Assembly (NCBI GenBank): GCA_016710115.1
Contig: JADJLN010000008.1
Span: 62,001-126,000 of the forward strand
Length of the DNA stretch: 64,000 nucleotides
Direction of reading: 5' to 3'
DNA from: Saprospiraceae bacterium
Lineage (GTDB): Bacteria; Bacteroidota; Bacteroidia; Chitinophagales; Saprospiraceae
Shown here: one piece after another, positions 1 to 11,200 of the stretch
Numbering within the stretch: the first letter of the stretch is position 1
How the letters are laid out: every line of letters starts with the position of its first letter
Notes under the pieces: generated by a model
What the model saw: only the letters and a program-made list of their open reading frames with translations
Databases searched by the model: none
What the model was told of the DNA's origin: nothing
Made by a program: the position numbers and the translations under genes

Positions 1-2975
1 CCGTATGATCTCAGTAATTTGATGAATGGACTTCCAGGTGGTATTCCGTTGGTGATCAATCCCAAAACAGGGGTAATGACCGGTACCCCGAACACGATCG
101 GTCAGTTTGTTGTCGGGGTCCGGATAAGAGAGTATCGCAATGGCGAATTGATTGGTCAGCTATATCGAGACTTCCAGTACAATGTGGTGCCCTGTATTAT
201 TACCAAGGCTGAAATAGTCTTGCCCGATACCGTTCAATGTGATGATTTTCAGTTTGCTTTTGGAAATGGCAGTACAAATGCCTCCTCCTATTTCTGGGAT
301 TTTGGTGACCCGACAACCACAGCGGACACGTCTTCTGCATTTGAACCTTTCTACAATTACCCGGATTCTACCGGATTTTATACAGTGATGCTGATCGCAC
401 GGGCTGGCCAGTTTTGCCAGGATACCACCTATCAAACCATATTTATTCAAAAGAATTCCATTCTGCCTGGGATTGATCTTCAGGTGCCGATTTGTGAAGA
501 TTCCCTGGTGGTCTATTTCAATGATGGTTCTGTAGATTCGGTCAGTCCCATTATAAAATGGAATTGGACAATTACCTCGCCCAATAACCCGATCCTGGTA
601 TTCACAAATGAAAATAATCAATGGACTTTCCCCGCGACGACCGAGGCCATTGTCCAGTTGAAGGTCGAATCCTTTAATGGGTGCAAAGCGACGATCATTG
701 ACACCTTCCAGTTGAACATTCTGAAAGTCCCGGACCTGATCTCAGACACGGTCAATTTATGTTATCTCGAAACGACCTTCCTGAATCCGGATTATGATCC
801 AAACCTGCTTTATAGTTGGTCACCGCCCGATGGCATTCTGGATTCACCTACTGATCCGAATCCGGAGATCCTGGTTACTAAAACGACGGATTATATCGTT
901 CAAGTAACAGATTCCACAGGACTCTGCACTGTTGAAAAGATGGCCAACCTGATGGTTATTGGCCAGCTTCCGGAACTTGGGATCATTGTCGCTATTCCAA
1001 GTTGTACGGACTCGATCGTTGTGACTACAACTCTGGACAGCATCCCTCCTGATATCACTATTTGCTGGACGGTCACCAAGCCAGATGGCCAGATTGATAC
1101 GGTAGCCAATGCAGTTGAACTAGTACTTAAGGAAAGTGCGCTACTGTACATCTGCGCTACGATCAAAACAGATTCCTGTGCATCCACAATTTGTGATACA
1201 ATCCAGGTCAACCTGATCGATGACCCCGCATTGCAGGACACCATCCATATCTGTCAGGGCGACAGTGTCTATCTGCATCCGGGGGCTGATCCGAACCTGA
1301 TCTATTCCTGGTCGCCGCCAACCGGATTGGATGATCCTACCGCGCCGAACCCATTGGCCTTCCCCAATGTCACGACGCTGTATACGTTGATGCTAACAGA
1401 TACGATTGGACTATGTGTCATTGAAGATCAAATACTCGTTGTCGTCAATGATTCAAGCAAACTGCTCGATTTCAGTTGGGATATCTATTGTGATGGACTG
1501 ATGGTGGATTTTATCAATGCCAGCGAAAACATCACGCTGTTTCATTGGAATTTTGGTGATCCGTCAACTGATCTGGATATTTCCGATCTGGAGGATCCGT
1601 CCTATACCTATCCTGGCCCCGGGACCTATCCTGTGATGTTGTGGACGGAGGAGACCGGGGTATGCCCCCAGAATGACACACTCATCAAGGATCTTGTTCT
1701 GGAAATACCTGTGAATGAGGCCTCCTTTGCTGATGATTTCACAATTTGCGGCATTCCTACCCTGATCCAGTTCTATGGCATGGAAGAATCCACCTACGGT
1801 GAAGTCACTTCCTGGTTCTGGACTTTCGGTACACTGGGTACATCCAACCTGAAAGATCCTGTTCTTTCCGTTACCGAATCACAAAGCATCGAGGTCACTT
1901 TGGTGGTTGTTTGGGATGATAAATGTTCGGACACTACAACCCAGGTGATTGATGTGGATGTGATCGAATTGGATATTCCTTCGTTGATGACTGTTTGTGA
2001 AGACAGCTGTTTCCAGGTCATGTCTGGGGGAGACCCTGCCTGGGTCTATGAATGGTTACCGGAGAGCTGGGTAGTTGAAGGCGGGGATGGACCTAATCCA
2101 GTCATCTGTCCTGATTCTGAAGGCGAGTTGACGGTTTCTGTTCTGGCCATTCAATCGAATGGGGATACCTGTCTGCTATTGGACACCATGGATATATTCC
2201 TTGATCCTTGCCTCTTTCCGTGTGATCTGATCGATGAGATTGTCACCTGTCTGGACACGGTATGTCTGACCTTGGATGATTGTGACGATGAACTTTCCCT
2301 CGTCTGGTGTACACCGGATGGCGATACGTTGGGAACGGGACCGTTCATCTGCATTCCAACAGCCATCCTGGAATATGTGTTGGTGAAAAAAACGGGACCT
2401 TTTGGCTATATGGAGACCGACACCATCTTCATCGAATATCTGGTTTACTCGGTGCCTGTAGAAGCCATTTCGGATCCGTATGAGATTCTGATGGGTGGTT
2501 CAAGCCAGTTGATCGCAATCACACCTGCACTGGTGAACTATATGTGGACACCACCACAAACATTGGATGATCCATTCTCTGCGACTCCGATCGCAACTCC
2601 CGACACAACCACCATTTATACCTTGAAAGTAACGGATGGACTCGGGTGTACTGGTGTGGATACGACCATCGTCTATGTTCGGACTAAAATCTGCGAGGAG
2701 CCCTATATTTTCATACCGAATACGTTTACACCGGACGGGGATAACACAAATGATGTCCTCTATGTGCGTGGATTCTATATCGATGAAGTAGAATTCTATA
2801 TTTACAATCGATGGGGAGAGCTGGTCTTTGAAAGCCACAATAAATCACAGGGTTGGAACGGAACCTACAAGGGCGAACTCTTGCGAACCGATGTATTCGG
2901 TTACTATGTGAAAGTTCGTTGTTACGGTGGAGAAGAATTTTCAAACGGGGTAATGTGACTTTACTCAGGCAGTAG
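1..2975 (+). CDS. T9SS-secreted multi-domain surface protein with gliding-motility-type C-terminal domain (5' partial)
   Basis: The reading frame is open from base 1, so the N-terminus lies outside the window. The visible ~990 residues begin with the end of a conserved module (GQFVVGVRIREYRNGE...RDFQYNV) shared with the next gene. PKD-like segments follow (FWDFGDP...YTVMLIA near residue 90, and again near 520), alternating with 'YSWSPP...DPTDPNP...TTDYIVQVTD' repeats. The C-terminus is the gliding-motility-associated sorting domain (IPNTFTPDGDNTND, then YNRWGELVF). The annotated frame stops early at 2958. One lost A near 2943-2945 would restore the ending KRGNVTLLRQ with a stop at 2973-2975, matching the next gene's KRGNVTLLRP. 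Inferred role: T9SS-exported, surface-attached adhesin or structural protein. No enzymatic motif is visible. Confidence 0.88.
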
Positions 2976-3010
2976 CCTTGAACATCATGACCTCATGATT
3001 TGGAGTGAAA

Positions 3011-3044
3011 AAATGCGGACAGAGCAAGCGTTCTGTCCGCATTT
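3011..3044 (+). terminator. Hairpin terminator between the two PKD genes
   Basis: A 13-bp perfect stem (3011-3023 with 3032-3044) encloses an 8-base loop. It lies 35 bases after the restored stop of the upstream gene and 17 bases before the next ATG. The 3' U-tract is weak (TTTGG), so termination strength is uncertain. It suggests the two paralogues are separate transcription units. Confidence 0.6.
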
Positions 3045-3060
3045 GGTATCTTGATAGCAC

Positions 3061-6000
3061 ATGAAGATGTACAGAACCTGTTACCTGGTCATTGTCTGGC
3101 TCTTTCTGTGTCAGTCCTTACAAGCCACTCACATTGTCGGGGGGGAAATGAGTTATCGCTGTTTGGGCGATCAGCAATATGAGGTTGTCCTGACCGTATA
3201 CCGGGATTGCTATAATGGCGTGCCTTTCTTTGACGATCCGTCATCCATCGGCGTGTTTGATGCAAATGGTGTGTTGATCAAGCATCTGCAGATACCGTAT
3301 ATGGCAGATGATACGCTCAAACCGACACTGACCGGGGATTGTTTTGTCCTTCCACCGAATGCTTGCGTACACACATCAACATTTCGAGATACGGTATCAC
3401 TTGATGTTTCTCCGGGAGGATACACCCTGGCTTACCAGCGTTGTTGTCGAAACTATACCATACTCAACATCGAGTCGCCGGATAATACCGGCGCGACATT
3501 CAGCATTTTTATTTCTGAAGATGCATTGCTGGAATGTAACAGCAGTCCGGTCTTTAAATCCTGGCCACCCATCTATATCTGTGTGAATGAGCCGATTGCT
3601 TTTGATCATTCTGCAATTGACGAAGAAGGCGACTCCATTGTGTATCGACTTTGTACCCCGTTGAACGGAGGCAGCCTGCAGACGCCTCAACCCGTTCCTC
3701 CTCTGGCACCACCCTATGCTGAAATCGTCTGGCAAGATCCGCCTTATAATCTGAACAATGTAATGGGTGGAGATCCACTCAACATAGATCCTCAGACCGG
3801 TTTTCTGACCGGTGTTCCGAATACAATCGGTCAATTCGTGGTGGGGATTTGTGCTGATGAATATCGGAATGGAGAAGTCATTTCTTCCACCAGGCGGGAT
3901 TTTCAATACAATGTGGGGGTGTGTGGCATGACCGTTTCCGGTTTCGCCACACCCGAAATCAACTGTGGCATGACGGTCAACTTTGACAATATCAGTGCTA
4001 ACGCAGATAGTTTCCTGTGGTATTTTGATATTGAAAATGATCTTTCTGCCACATCAACTGAGTTCGATCCATCCTATACTTACCCTGACAGCGGCTATTA
4101 TACCGTCATGCTGATCGCCGAACCTGGCGACAAGTGTGTCGACACGTTTATTCAGGTCATCCGTGTAGAGCGGCTCTCCATCCTCGCTGATTTTGATTAT
4201 AATTTCCCATTCTGTGAGGATTCGTTGACAGTGAGTATTATCGATCAGTCGACAGATACCATTTCACAGATCATCAAATGGGACTGGACGTTGACTGGAA
4301 ATGGAGACGAGTTTACTTCTAATGAACAATTCCCTACCTTCTTCATCGATACATCGGGTATCTGGATCATCAATCTGGTTGTTACTGCCGAAAACGGGTG
4401 TAAAGACACATCCAGGATCATTTTCCCGGTCCGACTGGCCGTCCTGCCCTGGCCAGATACTACCTGGCGGATCTGTCTGGGTGATACGATCGGTTTGAAC
4501 CCTGATCCATCCTATGGTGCCAACCTCAATTTTACCTGGTCACCCAATATGTGGCTGTCGAATCCCAAATTGATCAATCCGTTGGCATAGCCGGATACAA
4601 CGATCACATACACAGTCAAGACTACTGCCATGAATGGCATTTGTAAAGGAGAGCGAATGGTTCGTGTGGAAGTCAGTGACCCGATCATACTCGATTTACC
4701 CCCGGATACTATTATCTGTACCAACCCGATTTTACTGGGTGCCCAGGCTAATAGACCAGTCCAGATCGACTGGGCATTGGATCCGCTTTTTCAAATGATC
4801 ATCGGAACAGGAAATCCTGCGTTACTCGATATTGAAGGGGACAGATGGATATATGTCCATGCATATGATTCCACAGGGTGCGAAGTGATCGACAGCATTT
4901 TTATAGTAAATCGATCAATGGAGATGGAATTGATGGACAGCTTACTGGTGTGTCCTCAGGAGGTTCTTCAACTGAATGCACATTTTCCTGATCCTCTTGA
5001 TGTCCTTTCAGGTATTGAATGGGAACCTGCGGGCTATTTTCCTGGGGGAAACCAGACTAACCCGGTCTTTTTCGAATATTTCGAACCCGGCGAACACACG
5101 GTCTATGTGTCAGCGACAAATCAGCATGGATGCGTCAATATGGACAGTCTTCTGGTGGTTGTTGTAGACACATCGCTCGGGGAACTGGCGATAGTGCCTA
5201 CAATCTGTTCGGGTTATCATGTCCTCTTCCATTTGGAAGCACCTGGCAGCTGGGGCTATTCCTGGCATTTAGGCGACCCTGCAAATCCGGGTTACAGTGT
5301 AACAGGAACAGATGTATCCTATCAATATCCGGGTCAGGGGATGTATACAGTTCAGGCGATTATTGAAACAGTTCCCGGATGTACAGATACGCTGACCAGA
5401 GTAATCACTTTGGTCGACCCGCCAGTTGTTGTTGACTTTGATTGGGAATATATAACATGTGCCGATACTGCAATAGTGTTGTTCACCAGTACATCTGTCA
5501 ATGACAGTTCTGCAATTATCCAGCTGAGCTGGTCAGTGAATGGCCTTCCGGCAGGTACGGGTTCGGAGCTGACCTGGACGGTTTTATCCACAGATTCGAT
5601 TCAGATCCAGTTGATTGCCTCTTCGGCCAATGGTTGCATAGATACATTCCTGTCTCCAGTTTCACTACCGGTAGTTGAATTGGATTTGCAGAATACGGTT
5701 TCTATTTGTCCGGGTGATTCCGTCCAATTGAACAAGAATGGTTCAACATCCTATACCTATTCCTGGACACCGGCTAGCGGATTGAATGATCCGACTCTGG
5801 CATCTCCCTGGGCTGCACCTGAAGTGACGACTGTCTATAGTGTGAATGCCGCTTTTTATTCGCCGGATACCTGTGCATTGTCGAAGGAGATCAAGTAGTC
5901 GTGTTGCCCCTTCCAACCTACCAGATTCCGCCAGACACCCTGGTTTGTGACAGTCTGGCATTTTTGAAAGCTATTGTACCTTCTGGTGTATCCGTTTCCT

Positions 6001-6918
6001 GGTGGAGCGATCCGGGATTTGCAGATATCCTGATCAATGGAGCTCAGATATTGTATCCTGTATATCCGGAAAAGGATTTTTACCTCCGGTTTACCAATCA
6101 ATATGGTTGTGTGGTCACTGATTCGTTGAATGTCCAATCAGCCTATGTGGAATTGGACATAGCTGACACCATTGCCCTTTGTGCTTCAGACACGCTGTGG
6201 ATACCCTATACAACCACCGGTGATACGACCGGCCTTGTACTGGCCTGGAAGGGCAGTGGCAACTGGATATGGGTGCCAGATTCAAATGCTGTCATGGTTA
6301 TTGTTGGCCCTTCCTTTTTATTGGAAGGCACAGCGACAAATGCATGGGGATGTCAAGTCCAAACTACCACGTGGATCAATGTGGTCAATCTCGTCCCTAC
6401 AGTAAATGTTCATGCAGATCCATCCATCATCATCAGTGGACAAAGCAGTCAGTTAACGGCCTCTCATTTCCCGGGTTGGTCCTGTGTGGACCCCAGCTGA
6501 AACCCTGGATAATCCGTTCATTTCAAATCCGATTGCCAGTCCGGATACAACAACGACCTACTTCCTCACATTTACGGATCTAAACGGATGCCAGGCAACA
6601 GTCAGTGTAACTGTTTCAATTGCCACACCGATTTGTGATGACCCTTACATCTTTGTTCCTAATACGTTCACACCAAATGGAGACCAGATCAATGATCAAC
6701 TCTTTGTCCGTGGGGCGTTTATTGACGAATTGAAATTCATCGTATTTGACCGGTGGGGTAATCAGGTTTTTTTAACCACCGATAAACAGATCGGTTGGGA
6801 TGGAACATATCAACAAAAGGTACTCGGAAATGATGTATTTGGATATTACCTCGAAGCCCGATGTTACGATGGGCAGTTGTTCACCAAACGTGGAAATGTC
6901 ACCTTATTGAGACCTTGA
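3061..6918 (+). CDS. T9SS-secreted PKD/gliding-type surface protein, paralogue of the upstream gene (interrupted by errors)
   Basis: A signal peptide (MKMYRTCYLVIVWLFLCQSLQA) is followed by the THIVGGEMSYRCLG...VYRDC module typical of Bacteroidota gliding-type exoproteins. PKD-like domains come next (WYFDIEND...YTVMLIA, WHLGDP...YTVQAI), with several 'YSWTPASGLNDPT' repeats. The end is a gliding-motility C-terminal sorting domain (FVPNTFTPNGDQIND...FDRWGNQVF...KRGNVTLLRP). Three lesions break it: an in-frame TAG at 4588-4590 inside the expected 'NPLAxPDTTITYT' repeat, a frameshift near 5885, and a compensating one near 6475. The total span is exactly 1286 codons, so the two shifts cancel. TAG is a normal stop for other genes here, so recoding is unlikely. 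It is tandem with a paralogue that shares both ends, which suggests duplication. Confidence 0.87.
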
Positions 6919-8160
6919 ATTAGGTGATCGAGTCATAGTTGTTTTGGGCAGGAAGAACTTTGGCAAGATCATTCCCGGACTGGTAAACGAAGGCCAGCAT
7001 TCCTCTGATGCGGTTTTCCGGAATGGAATGGTATTCACTGTTGTTTACAACCTGATAGAAACAAGGCCTTCTCCAGAATATCCTGTTCCTCCATACAGTT
7101 TGATTCGATTCCAAGCGGTATTCTCAGCTGGCTACTTTTCTGTAAGAAATTCAAGGTTTGGAAGAAGCCATGGGAAGGCAAGGATTATTCGGGGTCTGGT
7201 CATGGATCTCGCTTGTGGAGTGGCCAACCAGATTGGGAATAGTATGGAAGAGCGTTGAATGTTCCAATGTGACAAGGCCTACTGCAATGGCATTGACCAA
7301 ATCGAAAGGCGGCACCCCAACTTTGACCAGATTGAATGCGACAAGCAAAACAGGGATCAGTCCTGTCATCAGTGACAAGGTGATCTAAGTCCTGGTGCAT
7401 GGGTTACGGTGCAGAGTTAACTTCTTTGTCCTGCACGGCCCGAGTTGTAAAGGATGTTTGTCGGTAGTTTTTATTCTGAACTGCTTGATGCTGAACCAGA
7501 TCGGAAGAGGGTGAACGCTAAATAAGCCTGGGGGACATCCAGCGAGGGCTGAACTTTGTCTCCGCAATACAGTCGGGAACCATCTCCTGGTTCCTCACCA
7601 GATGCCAACGCTTCCCGTAATTCAGATGCTTTTGTAAATAGGATGTTGGTTTCTGCAGATAAGCTGCCCAATCAGCCTCAGGATCTTTCAGTGTGGTGGC
7701 ACAAGACTGGACTTCATTGGTATCCGGTTATTTCCAGGATGATTTACGTTCTGATGATCAGAAAACCCAATTCCCTGTTGTGGACAGCATGTTGCTAGAT
7801 TTCTTCCTGAAGGATGAATGGATCATCAAATCTAATGCAAGATTGATTTGGATCGTGGTTGCGCAGATTGAGCTTATTGCGGATATCGAACACCTGAGTA
7901 ACCCAAAAAGGAGATGATCACGTCAGATATAACAATTGTATTTTCTGATCATCACAGGTTGTGCATACCAGGAATTACAAAAAGGGCATTGCGATACAGA
8001 AGCCAACCAAAGTTGCCGGAGTATGCCTGGCCTGGACCAATTGATGTGATTCGGCAATTGTTCGATAGTCTTCAAGGATACCAAACTTCTTCTGTGGAAG
8101 AAAGCATGATCAGGCTGGTTGGCTGCGGCTGGCAAACAGGAGAACCATTATCTGGACAAA
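6919..8160. other. Gene-free 1.2 kb with scrambled protein-like segments on the minus strand (probable decayed gene)
   Basis: No continuous coding frame covers this gap between convergent surface-protein genes. On the minus strand, short protein-like pieces appear in different frames: KLYGGTGYSGEGLVSI then VVNNSEYHSIPENRIRGML (about 7110-6925), a hydrophobic stretch LIPVLLVAFNLVKVG (about 7365-7320), and VFDIRNKLNL (about 7890-7860). The GGTGYSG and VVNNSEYHS pieces faintly recall the C-terminal end of serine hydrolases of the beta-lactamase fold, but this is a guess. The density of stops exceeds what one or two sequencing indels explain, so I favour a pseudogene or noncoding DNA. Confidence 0.3.
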
Positions 8161-8163
8161 TAA

Positions 8164-8198
8164 AAAAAGGCGAACCGGTGATACCAGTTCGCCTTTTT
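8164..8198. terminator. Bidirectional intrinsic terminator
   Basis: A 12-bp stem (8164-8175 with 8187-8198) with an inner GGT/ACC extension is flanked by A-tracts on the left and T5 on the right, so it can work in either direction. It lies just past the stop of the minus-strand adhesin gene (stop at 8216), which it most likely serves. Confidence 0.8.
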
Positions 8199-8215
8199 GC
8201 CATTTCACATCTAGT

Positions 8216-11200
8216 CTATCTCATCAAGGTCACATCTCCTTTGTACAGGATGGTAATGCCGTCATTGAAGCGAATCTTGGCATAATAGACAAATACTTCA
8301 GGATTTGCCGGCCTGTCGCGAATATTCCCATCCCACCCTTCGGAAGGATCATTGGGCAGGAAGCCCGCATTGACAAAGACACGTTCTCCCCAACGGTTGA
8401 AGATCTCCATCTTTTCAATTTCTTCGACACCGGCGCCGCTCTGGATAAAGAATCGGGTATTCTGTTCACCATTCGGTGAGAATACGTTTGGAATGTAGAT
8501 CGGCCTGCGCTTCTCAACCAGAACCAGAACCTTGTCTTCAGCTCTGCATCCGGCAGAATCCAGGACTGTGACAGAATACAGCGTCTGGTTGAATGGTTTG
8601 ATCAGGATCTCGTTTGAATTGAATGTTGTATCAATACCAGTTGGTGTCCAGTTAATCGACTCAATCACCGCAGTAGGCGGCGTGATCAACGCATACAGGA
8701 AGGTGTCCCGACCCCATTGGAGGATAAAATCCTCACCCAATTCAACTTCCAGTTTCTCAGGCTCTGTCAGATCATATGCAGGAGCTGTGTACAGACACCC
8801 TGCGGCATCCTGGATCGTAATCGTGTAAGCACCATCACCCAAGCCCGAAAACTGTGGATTCGGAGTAAACGGACCACCATTCAGACTATAGAGGTAATCT
8901 GGTGTTCCTCCCGTCACACCAGTAACTGAAATAAAGCCATCCTTAAAGCCAAAACAACGAGGATCAGAAACCAAAACATTAATGCCGGTTGGTAGATTCT
9001 GATTGTCTTCAACATCTACATTAGCTGAGGCGGAGCATCCATTGACAGTATTCACAACGGTCAGCGTATATGTTCCGATGATTGACACGTTCGGTACTGT
9101 ATTGGCTGACGACAGGAAGTTCCCTCCCGGATCTCTCCAGGAATAACTGAACGATGTTCCCGTGCTGCTACCTGTGGAGGACAGGGTAGTCGTTTCGTTC
9201 GTACAGTCAATGATATTGGATGTAGCGGCAACTGCCGTTGGCAGGTCCCGATCTTCATCTACTATTGCCGTTGCCGTATTGGTACATCCATTAGGTGCTG
9301 TCACCGTCAGGATATATGAACCCACATTTGTTACTGTTTCAGTCGGGTTATTACTGGTCAAGCCCGGACCTGTCCAGCTGTATGTAACACCGGGTGTGGT
9401 CGACAACCCGATGATATCAACTTGCGGATCGAGACAGGTCAGTGTGCCACCGGATACACTGATGTTTGGAACTTGATCATCCAACACCACCAGTGCTGTA
9501 TCCAGTCCGACACAACCATTTACCGTATTCGTGACAGTCAGTGTATAGATACCCGGTTGGCTGGCGGTGATGCTAGGCCCAGAACCCGGGATGACATTGC
9601 CATTCAGCATCCATTGTGTGGTGATATTGGTCGTCGGTGTTGTCGATGCGGTCAGTGTCCTGCTAGGTTGGGTGCAGTCGATGATGCCACCGGATACATT
9701 GACCACAGGATCCACCTTGTCTTCGACAATAGTGATGGATTGTGTATTGGTGCAACCGTTGATCGGATTGGTAATGGTGACAGCATATGCACCTGGCAGA
9801 GAAATGACCGGATCCTCTGTATTTACATTGGTTCCATTGATATCCGGCCCCGTCCAGAGATAATTGACCGCGGTCATGCTGGTAGACTGGATGGTCGCTG
9901 TCGGATTCGTACAGGTGATCGGTCCTCCCGTCAAAGGCGCAAGGTCAGGTTGGGTCGTGTTTTCGGTCACCACTACGGGAATAACTTTTACACATCCATT
10001 GACTGGATTTGTGACCTGAACCTGATACGTCCCGGAGATGGACACATTGAGATTAGGACTGTTGCTCCCCGTCGGGTTACCGGAAGGATCGGTCCAAACA
10101 TAGTTCACAGCAGTCGGATTTGAACTGACCGAAATATCGACTGCCGGCTTGTTGCAGGTTATCTGATCACCGGTAGGCAGCACAACTGGAGTAATGGTGT
10201 CAATAGCCACTTGTGTGGACTGTTTGACTGTACATCCATTCAATGGATTGGTAATTGTCACATTATATGTTCCGGGGAGTGTGGTCGAATAGGATGGTGT
10301 GTTGTTTGTTCCACTCGGGCCATTCCAGAAATAGGAGACTCCCGGAGTCGTCGTTGATGCGACAAGGTTGACAGATGTTTTGGAGCATGTGATCGGTCCA
10401 TCATCTGTGGCATCTGGATTCTGAGGTGCATCAACCGACAGCGTTACTGTCGCATTGGCTGAATCAATACAGCCATTGTATCCGGTCAGTATCAATGTAT
10501 ATACTCCTGGTTCATTGACGATCGGGTTTGGCCCTGGAGCAGTTGGTACGCCGCCGTCATTGAACCATTGATAGTTCACACCTGGTGTGGACGAAATCGC
10601 AGTCAGTGTATCTACCCCGGTAAGGCAATCAATTTCTCCACCTTCTACAAAATCGATCACGGGCAGTCCAATATCCTCGCCGATCGGGACTGTCTGGGTA
10701 TTGGTGCAACCATTTGCTGCCAGGACAACGAGTGTATACTGACCTTGCGTGTTTACAGGCAAAGCGGAGTTTGAGCCCAATGGTTGGTTGGCAGCATTTG
10801 TCCAGGCATAGGTGACCGGTAAATTACTGGATCCAGTCAATGTGATGGACGGAACCTTACACGTAATTGTATCATCTGTTTGGACTACATTGATACTTGG
10901 AATCTGTGCATCCAGGATGGCTTCAGCGGTTGTCGTTTGAGTACATCCGTTCAAACCAGTCACAGTGAGTGTATAAATTCCAGGTACAGTGACATTGATG
11001 GAAGCCGTATTACCGGCAGGGTTCCCGGATGGATCTGTCCAGGAGAATGTGGCACCCGGAGTACCTGATTGACCAACCATTGTTGTGGTTGTGATAATAC
11101 ATGTCAATGTATCGCCCATGGCGCTGGCGCTCGGCAATCCGGTGTCTTCAGGAACAATGATCGTGGTATCATTTGAACATCCATTGACTGGATTGAACAC

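Noticed and set aside
4588..4590. In-frame TAG read as an amber-recoded codon (e.g. pyrrolysine)
   Set aside because: TAG serves as a normal stop for dapB, maf and the sensor gene in the same window. The site lies in a repeat where other copies carry an ordinary residue before PDTT. A single base error or mutation is simpler.
9422..10123. A 233-codon frame on the strand opposite the adhesin
   Set aside because: It is Arg/Asp/Ile-rich with no domain and lies wholly within the adhesin repeats, so it is a compositional shadow.
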